This document shows positions 1-8,662 of a DNA stretch of 64,000 bases, piece by piece. The notes beneath the pieces were generated by a model, which had not been told where the DNA came from, searched no databases, and was given only the letters and a program-made list of their open reading frames with translations. Numbering within the stretch: the first letter of the stretch is position 1; the number at the start of each line of letters is the position of its first letter. Source of the stretch: Chromatocurvus sp046260765 (GTDB lineage: Bacteria; Pseudomonadota; Gammaproteobacteria; Pseudomonadales; Halieaceae); contig JBHEOO010000006.1 of NCBI GenBank assembly GCA_046260765.1, positions 1 to 64,000 on the forward strand, read 5' to 3'. The translations under genes and the position numbers were made by a program.

Positions 1-1
1 C

Positions 2-1429
2 CTGTTCCCCGATGTGCCGAGCGAGTTCAGCCAGATGACCTTGACCCTGCAGAACGGCACGCCAACCGCGGTGCGCAATGCCATCCTGCTGGATATCGAA
101 CAGGACCTGTACCGCGTGCGTGATCGTTACCTGCAAGAGAATCCCGATGGCACCGACCCCCTGAGTGTGGTCGCGACCTTTACCAATCCCGGCGGCGGAC
201 AGATGATCGTGGAGATGCCGCCGGTGCAGGCGCAGACAATCTCCATGGATGAGCTGACGCGGCTGTGGCGCGAGGAAGTCGGTGAGGTGCCCGGTGTGCG
301 CACCCTGACCTTTGCCAGCGCGACCAACATTGGCGGCGGTGCGCCGCTCAGCTTTGCGCTCAGCGGCAGCAATGTGGGGGCGCTGGAGGAGGCTGCACGG
401 GAGCTCGCGGCCAGGCTCTCCACCTATCCCGGGGGCGATGAGATCCAGCTGGCGATCAAGCCCAATGCGCAGGCGCTCGGCATCACCCCGACCGCGCTGG
501 GCACGCAGGTACGACAGGCCTTCTACGGCGAGGAAGCGCAGCGCATCCAGCGCGGCACAGATGAACTCAAGGTCATGGTGCGCTACCCGGAGGATCAGCG
601 CCGCTCGGTAGAGAATCTGCAGTCCATGCTGATCTCCACGCCCAGCGGTGACCAGGTGCCTTTCTCGGAGGTGGCGGAAGTGCGCTATGAAGACGCGTAT
701 TCGGTAATAGCGCGCCTCAACGGCAAGCGCACGGTAACCGTCTCGGCGGACCTCGATAGCAACCTGGTGGAGCCGGGCACGGTGATCGACGATATCCGTG
801 ACAGCTACCTGCCCGACCTGCTGTCGCGCTACAGTGGCGTGGAATTCAATCTTTCCGGGGCAAGCCTGGAAGAGCAGGAGTTCGTGCGCAACCTCACGGT
901 GGCGTCGATCGCAGCCCTGTTCCTGATCTACGCGCTGATCGCAATTCCGCTGAAATCCTACACCCAGCCATTGATCATCATGTCGGTAATACCCTTCGGC
1001 TTTGTCGGCGCGGTGGTCGGGCACCTTTTGTTGGGTCAGGCGATCAGCATGTTCTCGCTGTTCGGGCTGATTGCGCTTGCCGGCGTGGTGGTCAACGACA
1101 GCCTGATCATGATGGATTTCGTCAATCGCGCGCGTGCCGAGGGGATGCCGGCGGAGCAGGCGGTGATTGAATCCGGTCGGGCGCGCTTCCGGGCGATTGT
1201 GCTGACCTCACTCACCACGGCCATCGGGCTGATGCCGATCATGCTTGAGCAGAGCACCCAGGCGCAGTTCGTCATTCCCATGGCGATCTCGCTGAGTTTC
1301 GGCATTCTGTTCGCCACGGTGCTCACGCTGATCCTGGTGCCGGTGCTGTACCTGATGCAGGAAGATTTCGTGCGCTGGCGAGGCACTGCCTGGCTGTGGC
1401 TCACGGGGCGTCAGGCGGGCGGCACATAG
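2..1429 (+). CDS. RND efflux transporter permease, C-terminal part (5' truncated by window)
   Basis: This is the 3' portion of an AcrB-type inner-membrane permease that uses the proton gradient to drive export through a tripartite pump. The frame is already open at base 2, so the first ATG/GTG codons are internal. The visible 475 codons cover a periplasmic porter/docking part (about residues 1-290) and five hydrophobic segments (about 295-315, 320-343, 350-372, 395-413, 420-447). The segment GVVVNDSLIMMDFVNRA and the following region match the conserved C-terminal RND core. The gene ends 19 bp inside the converging yggX gene. Substrate cannot be told from this piece, and the partner adaptor would lie upstream of the window. 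Confidence 0.93.
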   Translation: MFPDVPSEFSQMTLTLQNGTPTAVRNAILLDIEQDLYRVRDRYLQENPDGTDPLSVVATFTNPGGGQMIVEMPPVQAQTISMDELTRLWREEVGEVPGVRTLTFASATNIGGGAPLSFALSGSNVGALEEAARELAARLSTYPGGDEIQLAIKPNAQALGITPTALGTQVRQAFYGEEAQRIQRGTDELKVMVRYPEDQRRSVENLQSMLISTPSGDQVPFSEVAEVRYEDAYSVIARLNGKRTVTVSADLDSNLVEPGTVIDDIRDSYLPDLLSRYSGVEFNLSGASLEEQEFVRNLTVASIAALFLIYALIAIPLKSYTQPLIIMSVIPFGFVGAVVGHLLLGQAISMFSLFGLIALAGVVVNDSLIMMDFVNRARAEGMPAEQAVIESGRARFRAIVLTSLTTAIGLMPIMLEQSTQAQFVIPMAISLSFGILFATVLTLILVPVLYLMQEDFVRWRGTAWLWLTGRQAGGT

Positions 1430-1680
1430 CCTTCCGCCTTGTCGTAATCCTCCCCGGAAAAGAACTTGTCCATTTCCTCCTGCAGGTATTTGCGGGTGGC
1501 GGAATCCACAAGGTTCAGGTGCTTTTCATTGATCAGCATGGTCTGGTTGGCCTGCCAGGCCTCCCATGCTTTTTTAGAAATATTCTCGTAGATATCCTCG
1601 CCGCGGGGACCGGGGAAGGGCGGCTTGGCCAGTCCCTCGAGCTCTTCCCGGTATTTTCTGCACATCACGGTACGCGTCAC
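1411..1680 (-). CDS. yggX: Probable Fe(2+)-trafficking protein YggX
   Basis: Small (89 aa) cytosolic protein of the YggX family, linked to protection of iron-sulfur clusters from oxidative damage and to iron handling. The N-terminus TRTVMCRKYREELEGL holds the family's conserved cysteine, and the rest (PPFPGPRGEDIYENIS, then AWEAWQ...MLINE) follows the family over its full length. It lies downstream of mutY on the same strand, the common mutY-yggX arrangement. Its 3' end overlaps the 3' end of the converging RND gene by 19 bp. Confidence 0.95.
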   Translation of the reverse strand: MTRTVMCRKYREELEGLAKPPFPGPRGEDIYENISKKAWEAWQANQTMLINEKHLNLVDSATRKYLQEEMDKFFSGEDYDKAEGYVPPA

Positions 1681-1746
1681 TGCGGTCTCCTGTCGGGTCG
1701 TGTTGAGTTGCGGTGAGGGTAACGCGCTGCGCAGTAAAGCGGTAGG

Positions 1747-1811
1747 TGCAGAATGAGGTGCGGAACCGGAACTTCAGAACCAGCACTGCAGAAACAGAAT
1801 TGCAGAATCAG
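1747..1811. repeat. Three short TGCAGAA-type repeats between yggX and mutY
   Basis: TGCAGAATGAG (1747), TGCAGAAACAG (1787) and TGCAGAATCAG (1801) recur in the 163-bp spacer between mutY and yggX, which otherwise shows no gene. The copies are imperfect and no hairpin with a T-run is seen. Confidence 0.4.
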
Positions 1812-1843
1812 AGCTCAAAATCAGATCAGGCAGCCGTGCCAAC

Positions 1844-3025
1844 TCAGCCGAGCTCGGCCAGGAGGCGCACAACCGGCGCCGCCAGTCCTACCTGCGCAGG
1901 TGACGCCGGGCTGTACCATAGGAAGCTGTCATCGGCCCTGACCTGCCCTGGTGATTGCGCCAGGTGCACCCGAACCGGGGTGATGTCCAGGTGATAGTGG
2001 CTGAAGGTATGGCGGAAGGGCGCCAGGGGCTCGATGCTGCGGGGCTCGAGCTGCAGCTGGTCGAGGCACCAGCGTAGGGCGACGACTGCGGACTTTGGCT
2101 TGGGCTTGGCCTCGCTTTCCGGACCAGGATCCTGGGCCTGGCACGATTGCTCCGGTGTACCGTCTGTCGGCAGAACCTGCGCGTCGGCCAAAGCAGGGAA
2201 ACACCAAAGGCCGCCCCAGATGCCGCTGGGCGGTCGCTGCTCAAGCAGCCATTCGCCGGTATCGCCCTGCGCCAGGATGAAGGTTGTGGTGCGTACAGGC
2301 AGTACCTTGCGCGGCTTCTTGCCCGGGTAGTCGGTTGCGGTGCCCTGCTTGTGTGCCAGGCAGTCTGATGAGAGTGGGCACTCACTGCAGGCAGGTGAGC
2401 TGCGGGTGCAGACCGTGGCGCCAAGGTCCATGATGGCCTGGGTATAGTCGGCCACGCGCTCGGTCGGTGTGTGTTGCTCGGCATATTGCCACAGCGTCTT
2501 TGCCACGTCCGCCTTGCCCGGCCAGCCACTGACAGCGTGATAGCGTGCGAGCACGCGCTTGACGTTGCCATCGAGAATGGGCGCACGGCCACCGCAGGCG
2601 ATGCTGACGATGGCGCCGGCGGTAGAGCGGCCGATGCCGGGCAGGGCGCACAGACTGTCTACCGTGTCGGGGAACACGCCGGCATGATTGTCGCAGACCC
2701 TGCGCGCGGCGCAGTGCAGGTTGCGTGCCCGGGCGTAGTAGCCGAGGCCGGTCCAGTGGTGCAGCACGGAGTCGATCGGGGCGTCGGCGAGGTGCTGCAC
2801 GCTGGGAAAGGACGCCATGAAGCGCTCGAAGTAGGGTATGACGGTGCTGACCTGGGTCTGCTGCAGCATGATCTCGGATACCCACACGCGGTAGGGGGCG
2901 ATGTCCTGCTGCCAGGGCAGGTGCCTGCGGCCGTGCTGGTCGAACCAGGTGAGTAGATTGTCTGAAAGGCGCTTGCTTGAAGAGCTCTCGCTTGAAAGGC
3001 TCGCGCTGGAACGGCGTTTGGCCAT
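1844..3025 (-). CDS. mutY: A/G-specific adenine DNA glycosylase MutY
   Basis: Removes adenine mispaired with 8-oxoguanine in base excision repair. The start at 3025 is chosen because a GGAG Shine-Dalgarno lies 8 nt upstream; the open frame continues upstream without family similarity. The 393-aa product shows the catalytic Glu in SEIMLQQTQ (residue about 51), the helix-hairpin-helix LPGIGRSTAGAIVS, the Asp in ADYTQAIMDLG, an iron-sulfur loop with C-x6-C-x2-C-x5-C spacing, and a C-terminal NUDIX-like 8-oxoG recognition domain. It is slightly longer than the E. coli enzyme (350 aa). The first 20 residues are serine-rich and encoded by three 15-bp repeats. yggX follows on the same strand. Confidence 0.95.
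   Translation of the reverse strand: MAKRRSSASLSSESSSSKRLSDNLLTWFDQHGRRHLPWQQDIAPYRVWVSEIMLQQTQVSTVIPYFERFMASFPSVQHLADAPIDSVLHHWTGLGYYARARNLHCAARRVCDNHAGVFPDTVDSLCALPGIGRSTAGAIVSIACGGRAPILDGNVKRVLARYHAVSGWPGKADVAKTLWQYAEQHTPTERVADYTQAIMDLGATVCTRSSPACSECPLSSDCLAHKQGTATDYPGKKPRKVLPVRTTTFILAQGDTGEWLLEQRPPSGIWGGLWCFPALADAQVLPTDGTPEQSCQAQDPGPESEAKPKPKSAVVALRWCLDQLQLEPRSIEPLAPFRHTFSHYHLDITPVRVHLAQSPGQVRADDSFLWYSPASPAQVGLAAPVVRLLAELG
2969..3013. repeat. Three 15-bp tandem repeats in the mutY 5' coding end
   Basis: On the plus strand the units are GCGCTTGCTTGAAGA, GCTCTCGCTTGAAAG and GCTCGCGCTGGAACG. Being 15 bp they keep the frame and encode the Ser-rich N-terminal extension of MutY. Confidence 0.6.
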
Positions 3026-3284
3026 CGGGGTGTCTCCGCATTGCAGCGCAGACGGTAGGTGATTCGGGGTGCGGTGGCAATCTGATCTCCCGCTGGAACT
3101 GATTCTCTCGAGCGGGATCTTTCGCTGAACGAACGTTGGCAGCACGTTCTGAAGACGAACCAAGGTCAATCGTAATTGCTCGATACAATGGCCTGTATTG
3201 GTCTGCCGTTTTTACACATCGAAGAGACCGAATCAGACGCCGCGACGGGTTAATGTAGATTTTCCCAAATGGATGATCGTGTCT

Positions 3285-3660
3285 TTAAACCAACCATGCC
3301 TGAAACTGCGGGATGACCAGCACGACCACAATAATTCCCAGCATCCAGGTGTGCAGGAAAGACTCCCACTCCAATTTGCCGAAACGCCCCTCTAACTTTG
3401 CGTCCTGTTCCGCAAAGCGCTTGTCGAATTTTGCATCCTGCTCCGAGAAGCGCTGATCCATCTGTGCGCGAAATTCACCGAACCGGAAATTCAGCACTGC
3501 GTCGAAGTGATCCTTCGTCAGGATGTTATTCGCATAAAACTCGAAAGTTTCCGCCATGAGCTCCGCCTGCACATCGGCTTGGTCTTCTGGCACGCCGGAC
3601 CGCCGCCTCGCGAAGCCGGCGGGCATACCTGAGTAAATCTATCGCTAATGTTGTCATCAT
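3285..3660 (-). pseudogene. Frameshifted coiled-coil/membrane-anchor gene (DUF1640-like), copy 1
   Basis: From ATG-ATG at 3660/3657, behind a GGGAG site, the frame encodes MMTTLAIDLLRYARRLREA. The continuation, GVPEDQADVQAELMAETF, is in another frame. Deleting 7 nt (GCGGTCC, around 3605-3612) would fuse both into one DUF1640/CCDC90-like protein: N-terminal helix, hendecad coiled coil with two RF.EQDAK repeats, and a C-terminal membrane helix MLGIIVVVLVIPQFQAWLV. The distal part could still be made alone as 91 aa from ATG 3557, which has its own AGGCGGAG site. The family assignment is from the pattern only. The same 7-nt insertion occurs in copy 2, so it is not a sequencing slip. Confidence 0.6.
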
Positions 3661-3770
3661 AGCTCCCTTACGGCGGGTGGCAAGCGCCGGTGACTTCCGT
3701 AAATACCAGTCTACAAGGCGCACCTGGCCGCGCAGCGATCAGATCCGCTCAATCCTGCCAGCTACCGCCC
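3287..3770. repeat. Segmental duplication, copy A
   Basis: The C-terminal anchor region (3287-3361) and the 5' end plus upstream leader (3590-3770) of the coiled-coil gene reappear imperfectly at 3938-4010 and 4017-4210. Shared words include GATGACCAGCACGAC, GGACCGCCGCCTCG and CCAGTCTACAAG. Confidence 0.75.
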
Positions 3771-4093
3771 TGAAATTGGCACAAAAAAACTCCGCGGAGA
3801 CGTTTTTCGGTTATATAAAGCATCAGAATCAAAGCTGCCTGGGTATAAGTGGATGGCGTTATGTCCGGCCGCGAGGGCGCCCATCCAGGCTGCGCCAGAC
3901 AGGGCAACGACGATTGCCCCAACGGCAGCTGCTCCCATACCAACCGGGCCTGAAGCATAGAGATGACCAGCACGACTACAATAATACCGAGCATCCGGGT
4001 GTATCGGTCTGGGGTTAAGGCACCGGAGCGCCGGACCGCCGCCTCGTGAAGCCGACGGGCATCCCAGAGTAAATCGATTACCAATGTTTTCAT
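3749..4093 (-). pseudogene. Decayed second copy of the coiled-coil/membrane-anchor gene
   Basis: ATG at 4093 behind an AGGGGG site starts MKTLVIDLLWDARRLHEAAVRR, matching copy 1, then jumps to RMLGIIVVVLVISMLQARLV. The coiled-coil middle is deleted, but N-terminal stub and membrane helix are back in one frame. About 55 residues without recognisable character follow the helix. Whether anything is expressed is unknown. Confidence 0.45.
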
Positions 4094-4210
4094 CACGGCC
4101 CCCTGCCGGCGGGTGGCGAACGTCAGTCCCAGCGTCATGCAACCGCTTCAATTACCAGTCTACAAGCCCCGCCTGGCCGCGCAACGATCAAATCCGGCCT
4201 GCTCCCGCCC
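3938..4210. repeat. Segmental duplication, copy B
   Basis: Degenerate partner of the 3287-3770 segment. It retains the leader sequence with CCAGTCTACAAG and CCGCGCAACGATCA and the gene ends, but lacks the coiled-coil middle. Confidence 0.7.
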
Positions 4211-4257
4211 ACCCAACTGGTGACACGCAGTCCAGTCCAGTAGCGGCGATGCCTTTA

Positions 4258-4286
4258 GTGAATTACCGCGCGTAAGCCCCTATAAT
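4258..4286 (+). promoter_or_regulatory. Putative sigma-70 promoter of hisBHAF
   Basis: A perfect -10 box TATAAT lies at 4281-4286, about 60 bp before the hisB start. The -35 region is weak (TGAATT at 4259-4264, 16-bp spacer). No his leader peptide or attenuator is evident. Confidence 0.5.
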
Positions 4287-4344
4287 GCGCGTCTTTCCGC
4301 GCGCCGTCGGCACCCGGCGCCCCGCAGCACACCCGGAGCAGGTA

Positions 4345-4938
4345 ATGACTGAACGCAAGGCATCGGTCACGCGCAACACCCTCGAGACGCAGATCACGGT
4401 CACCGTGAATCTCGATGGCAGCGGCAAGGCCGAGTTCAAGACCGGCGTGCCCTTCCTCGAGCACATGCTGGACCAGATCGCCCGCCACGGCATGATGGAT
4501 ATCGCCGTGGATGCGGTTGGCGATCTACATATCGATGCCCACCACACGGTGGAGGATATCGGCATTACCCTGGGTCAGGCTTTCGCAAAAGCGGTCGGCG
4601 ATAAAAAGGGCATTATGCGCTATGGCCACGCCTACGTGCCGCTGGACGAGGCGCTGTCGCGGGTGGTGGTAGATTTTTCCGGGCGCCCCGGACTGGTGTT
4701 CCAGGTGCCCTTTGTACGCGCGGCTATCGGCAGCTTTGACGTTGACCTGTTCTACGAATTTTTTCAGGGCTTCGTCAATCACGCCCTGGTCACCCTGCAC
4801 GTGGACAACCTGCGCGGCGAGAATGCCCACCACCAGGCTGAGACGGTGTTCAAGGCCTTCGGTCGCGCCCTGCGTATGGCGCTGTCGGCGGACCCGGCCA
4901 TGGCCGGTATTACGCCGTCCACGAAGGGCGTACTGTAA
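4345..4938 (+). CDS. hisB: Imidazoleglycerol-phosphate dehydratase HisB (monofunctional)
   Basis: Catalyses dehydration of imidazoleglycerol phosphate to imidazole-acetol phosphate in histidine synthesis. The 197-aa length is that of the stand-alone dehydratase; the phosphatase domain of enterobacterial HisB is absent. Metal-binding motifs HHTVED and ENAHHQAE are present. The start at 4345 has GGAG upstream (CCGGAGCAGGTA) and gives the family N-terminus TERKASVTRNTLET. It is first in the hisB-hisH-hisA-hisF cluster. Confidence 0.97.
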   Translation: MTERKASVTRNTLETQITVTVNLDGSGKAEFKTGVPFLEHMLDQIARHGMMDIAVDAVGDLHIDAHHTVEDIGITLGQAFAKAVGDKKGIMRYGHAYVPLDEALSRVVVDFSGRPGLVFQVPFVRAAIGSFDVDLFYEFFQGFVNHALVTLHVDNLRGENAHHQAETVFKAFGRALRMALSADPAMAGITPSTKGVL

Positions 4939-4964
4939 AGAGCGTTGTAGTGGGGGGTTCTAGC

Positions 4965-5615
4965 ATGAGCGGCACCGTTGCGGTTATCGACTACGGCATG
5001 GGCAACCTGCATTCGGTGGCCAGTGCGCTGGAGCACGCCGGCGCTGAGCGGGTGGTGGTGTCCTGCGATCCTGAGGAGATAAGCGCCGCGGACCGGGTAG
5101 TCTTCCCCGGTGTCGGTGCGATACGCGACTGCATGGCGGAGATCCGCCGCCTGCGCTGTGATGAACTGCTGCAGCGGGCACTCACTGACGAGCGCAAGCC
5201 GGTGCTGGCGATCTGTGTTGGCATGCAGGCGCTGATGGAGCGTTCCGAGGAGAACGACGGCGTCGATTGCCTCGGCCTGATCCCGGGCGAGGTGCGCTTT
5301 TTCGGGCATCCTCTTTACGATGCACGGGGAGAGCGGCTGAAAGTCCCGCATATGGGCTGGAACGAGGTGCGCCAGGTGCGCGTCCATCCCTTGTGGGCAG
5401 GAATACACGATGGCGCTCGCTTCTATTTTGTGCACAGCTATTATGTAAAGACAGAAGATCGTGCGCTGGTGGCCGGTGCCGTGGATTATGGCGTCAGCAT
5501 TGACGCTGCGCTGGCCCGGGATAACCTGTTCGCGGTGCAGTTTCACCCGGAAAAAAGCCACACGGCGGGGCTGCGCCTGCTGAAAAACTTCCTGGAATGG
5601 GATGGATCATGCTGA
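4965..5615 (+). CDS. hisH: Imidazole glycerol phosphate synthase, glutaminase subunit HisH
   Basis: Class I glutamine amidotransferase (216 aa) that feeds ammonia to HisF. The catalytic cysteine lies in LAICVGMQALM and the His/Glu pair in VQFHPEKSHTAGL. The N-terminus VAVIDYGMGNLHSVASAL is typical. The start at 4965 follows a GGGGGG stretch acting as Shine-Dalgarno. It overlaps hisA by 7 bp (ATGCTGA), indicating translational coupling. Confidence 0.97.
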   Translation: MSGTVAVIDYGMGNLHSVASALEHAGAERVVVSCDPEEISAADRVVFPGVGAIRDCMAEIRRLRCDELLQRALTDERKPVLAICVGMQALMERSEENDGVDCLGLIPGEVRFFGHPLYDARGERLKVPHMGWNEVRQVRVHPLWAGIHDGARFYFVHSYYVKTEDRALVAGAVDYGVSIDAALARDNLFAVQFHPEKSHTAGLRLLKNFLEWDGSC

Positions 5616-6343
5616 TAATTCCGGCGATTGACCTCAAAGACGGCCAATGTGTGCGCCTGCGCCAGGGTGCCATGGAGGACAGCACGGTGTTCTCCGACGA
5701 TCCGGTGGCAACCGCGAAACGCTGGGTGGATGCCGGCTGCCGGCGCCTGCACCTGGTGGACCTGAACGGGGCCTTTGCCGGTGAGCCGGTGAACGGCGAG
5801 GCGGTCACCGCGATTGCGCGGGCCTTCCCCGGTCTGCCGGTGCAGATTGGTGGTGGCATCCGCGACCTCGCGACCATCGAGCATTACCTGAAAGCCGGGG
5901 TGAGCTACGTCATTCTCGGCACCGCCGCGGTAAAGCGTCCGGCCTTTGTGCGCGAGGCCTGCGAGGCCTTTCCCGGCAAGGTGATTGTCGGCCTGGATGC
6001 CCGGGACGGGCGTGTTGCCACCGATGGCTGGGCCGAGGTCACGGCCTTTCTGGCCACCGATCTGGCGAAGCAGTTCGAGTCCGACGGGGTCAGTGCCATT
6101 GTCTATACAGATATCGCCCGCGACGGCATGCTGCAGGGGGTGAATGTCGCGGCCACCGTGGCCATGGCGCAGGCGTCTAGCATCCCCGTAATTGCCTCCG
6201 GCGGCATTACCAACCTCGACGACATCCGGGCCCTCGCCGCCGTGGCGCACCACGGCATTGCCGGAGCGATTACCGGCCGCGCTATCTACGAGGGTACGCT
6301 GGACGTCGCCGAGGCCCAGCGCGCGTGTGACGAGGTCGGCTGA
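5609..6343 (+). CDS. hisA: Phosphoribosylformimino-5-aminoimidazole carboxamide ribotide isomerase HisA
   Basis: TIM-barrel isomerase (244 aa) for the Amadori rearrangement of ProFAR to PRFAR. The N-terminus MLIIPAIDLKDGQCVRL carries the catalytic Asp, and the second Asp lies in YTDIARDGML. Phosphate-binding loops VQIGGGIRD and IPVIASGGI are clear. The start at 5609 lies inside the hisH stop region, and its own stop overlaps the hisF ATG by one base. Confidence 0.97.
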   Translation: MLIIPAIDLKDGQCVRLRQGAMEDSTVFSDDPVATAKRWVDAGCRRLHLVDLNGAFAGEPVNGEAVTAIARAFPGLPVQIGGGIRDLATIEHYLKAGVSYVILGTAAVKRPAFVREACEAFPGKVIVGLDARDGRVATDGWAEVTAFLATDLAKQFESDGVSAIVYTDIARDGMLQGVNVAATVAMAQASSIPVIASGGITNLDDIRALAAVAHHGIAGAITGRAIYEGTLDVAEAQRACDEVG

Positions 6344-7116
6344 TGGGACTGGCGCGGCGCATAATTCCCTGTCTGGACGTCGACAACGGCCGCGTGGTCA
6401 AAGGCGTCAATTTCGTTGGCATACGCGACGCCGGTGACCCGGTGGATATCGCCCGGCGCTACAATGAGGAGGGTGCCGACGAGATTACCTTTCTCGATAT
6501 CACTGCCAGTCATGAGGACCGCGACACCACCGCGCATACGGTTGAAGCCATCGCCCGGGAAGTGTTTATTCCCCTGACCGTCGGCGGTGGCATTCGCTCA
6601 CTGGCAGACATACGCAACATGCTCAACGCCGGCGCGGACAAGGTCGCGATCAACACTGCCGCCATTCATAACCCGCAGCTGGTGCAGGACGCGTCTCAGC
6701 GATTTGGCGCCCAGTGCATTGTAGTGGCGATCGACGCCAAGCAGGTCGCGGACGTGGACGGCAGGCCCCGCTATGAAATCTTTACCCACGGCGGTCGTCG
6801 CCCTACCGGCATCGACGCCGTCGAGTGGGCGCGCAAAATGGCGGCGCTCGGTGCCGGCGAGCTGCTGCTGACAAGTATGGATCGTGACGGCACCCGCGAC
6901 GGTTTTGAGCTGGGCGTTACCCGCGCAATCACGGATGCTGTGGATATCCCGGTCATCGCCTCCGGTGGTGTGGGTACGCTTGAACACCTGGCAGAGGGTA
7001 TTCTGACCGGTGGAGCCGATGCCGTGCTCGCCGCCAGTATTTTCCACTTCGGAGACTATACGATTGCGCAGGCCAAGGAACACCTGGCGAGTCGCGGTAT
7101 CGAAATCAGGCGCTAG
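6343..7116 (+). CDS. hisF: Imidazole glycerol phosphate synthase, cyclase subunit HisF
   Basis: Cyclase subunit (257 aa) that partners HisH to make imidazole glycerol phosphate and AICAR. The N-terminus LARRIIPCLDVDNGRVVKGV contains the catalytic Asp; a second acidic residue lies in TSMDRDGTRDGF. Phosphate loops LTVGGGIRSL and PVIASGGVGT are present. Start and stop codons of hisA and hisF overlap (TGATG). This is the last gene of the four-gene his cluster; hisE and hisI lie far away near the tat genes. Confidence 0.97.
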   Translation: MGLARRIIPCLDVDNGRVVKGVNFVGIRDAGDPVDIARRYNEEGADEITFLDITASHEDRDTTAHTVEAIAREVFIPLTVGGGIRSLADIRNMLNAGADKVAINTAAIHNPQLVQDASQRFGAQCIVVAIDAKQVADVDGRPRYEIFTHGGRRPTGIDAVEWARKMAALGAGELLLTSMDRDGTRDGFELGVTRAITDAVDIPVIASGGVGTLEHLAEGILTGGADAVLAASIFHFGDYTIAQAKEHLASRGIEIRR

Positions 7117-7134
7117 TGGGTCTGGCTATATACC

Positions 7135-7162
7135 CCAGGCTATGCGCCCCAGGCTATGCGCC
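7135..7162. repeat. Perfect 14-bp tandem repeat after hisF
   Basis: CCAGGCTATGCGCC occurs twice head-to-tail (7135-7148, 7149-7162). It lies in the 68-bp gap between the converging hisF and ctpA genes. No terminator-like hairpin was recognised here. Confidence 0.75.
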
Positions 7163-7184
7163 CCAACTATCCACCATCTACGAC

Positions 7185-8552
7185 TCAGTTATTGTCCATT
7201 CTCGCCTGGCGCGCCAGCGTCGCGGCGCTGGGACGGCTACGATTCATGCCGAGTATGTTGACGCCCTTGAGCAGGGTCAGCGCCTCGTAGAGCTGGTTGT
7301 CCCGGGACTGCAGTTCGCTGGGTTCAATCTTCTGGCGCTCCTCGCCATCGCCATTAACAAGGTGTCCAATCAGGTCGGCCTCGCTGATGCGTCCCTCCTC
7401 GCCGATCGCCGTTACCCGCGCGCGATCCACGCGGATGTCCGGCACAATTCCCGCCGCCTGTATCGAGCGGCCGCCGGGCGTGAAATACAGGGCGGTGGTG
7501 AGCTTGACCGCGCGGGTTTCCGAAATTGGCATGACGGTCTGCACCGAACCCTTGCCGAAGCTGTCAGTGCCCATGATGATGGCGCGGCCATGATCCTGCA
7601 GGGCGCCGGCAACGATTTCCGAGGCGCTCGCTGAACCCCTGTTGATGAGCACCACAAGCGGTGCGCCGTTGGTGATGTCTTCATCGCTGGCGCCGTAGGA
7701 TTGCGCTGCGTTGGGCAGTCGACCTTCGGTGTAGACAACCTCGCCGCCGCGCATGAACAGCCCGGCGACGTCCACGCTGGCGCCGAGAACGCCACCGGGA
7801 TTGTTGCGCAGGTCGAGCACAACACCTCTCAAGGTCTGCTCTTTCTTCAGCTTGTCCAGGCCCTTGGCGACGTCCTCGCCGGTGGTCTTCTGGAACTGGG
7901 AAATTCGCACGTAGGCATAGCCATCTTCCAGCCAGCTCTCACGCACGCTGGCAACCTTGATCACGTCGCGGGTGAGCTTGAGTGTCAGTGGCTGTGATTC
8001 ACCGGAGCGGCCGATGGTGAGCTCGATTTCACTGCCTTTCGGGCCGCGCATCTTGCCCACGGCATCGCCCATGCTCATGCCCTTGATCGGGTTGTTGTCC
8101 AGTTTCAGGATGATGTCGCCAGGCTGCACGCCGGCGTCCGCGGCCGGTGAGCCATCGATGGGTGCGACGACGCGCAGCAGCCCGTTCTCCATGCCGACTT
8201 CCAGCCCCAGTCCGGAGAATTCGCCACTAGTGGACGTCTGCAGGTCATCAAAGGCGTCGCTGCTCAGGTAGACCGAGTGGGGATCCAGCCCGCTGAGCAT
8301 GCCCTCAATGGCGTACTGCAGCAGCGTGCTGTCGTCGATTTCATCGACGTAGCCCTGGCGGATCTGGTTGAATACGTCGGCGAAGGTGCGCAGGTCGTCG
8401 AGGGCGTAGGTGCTCTCGGTTTCCTTGGCGGACAGGGTTGTCGTCGACTGCAAGGCGAGGAGGCCGCCGGCGCACAGCAGTGAGAGTGTCCGCGAGCGCA
8501 GGCGAGAGAGCCTAGGTGTTAGCATGCCAGGTGTTTGCATGGGAGCCGCCAT
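7185..8552 (-). CDS. ctpA: S41-family C-terminal processing peptidase
   Basis: Periplasmic serine protease of the CtpA/Prc type (455 aa from 8552). Order: signal peptide (TLSLLCAGGLLALQSTTTLSA), an N-terminal helical part (TYALDDLRTFADVFNQI), a PDZ domain (GLGLEVGMENGLLRVV...GVQPGDIILKLDN), then the S41 core with catalytic Ser in GSASASEIVAGALQD and Lys in DSFGKGSVQTV. Three candidate starts exist (8552, 8540, 8525), none with a strong ribosome site; 8552 is a compromise. It is last in the gpmI-envC-ctpA series. Related enzymes work with LytM-type factors on the cell wall, which fits envC next door. Confidence 0.93.
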   Translation of the reverse strand: MAAPMQTPGMLTPRLSRLRSRTLSLLCAGGLLALQSTTTLSAKETESTYALDDLRTFADVFNQIRQGYVDEIDDSTLLQYAIEGMLSGLDPHSVYLSSDAFDDLQTSTSGEFSGLGLEVGMENGLLRVVAPIDGSPAADAGVQPGDIILKLDNNPIKGMSMGDAVGKMRGPKGSEIELTIGRSGESQPLTLKLTRDVIKVASVRESWLEDGYAYVRISQFQKTTGEDVAKGLDKLKKEQTLRGVVLDLRNNPGGVLGASVDVAGLFMRGGEVVYTEGRLPNAAQSYGASDEDITNGAPLVVLINRGSASASEIVAGALQDHGRAIIMGTDSFGKGSVQTVMPISETRAVKLTTALYFTPGGRSIQAAGIVPDIRVDRARVTAIGEEGRISEADLIGHLVNGDGEERQKIEPSELQSRDNQLYEALTLLKGVNILGMNRSRPSAATLARQARMDNN

Positions 8553-8662
8553 CAAGTGCTGAAAAGTGAATGTAGGACAGCAAGTGTAGCGCAATCGTTC
8601 CAGCCTGTGATATTGCCTCTGCTGGGCCGGTAACGCGGCTAACTTTGGCACTAACACAGGCG

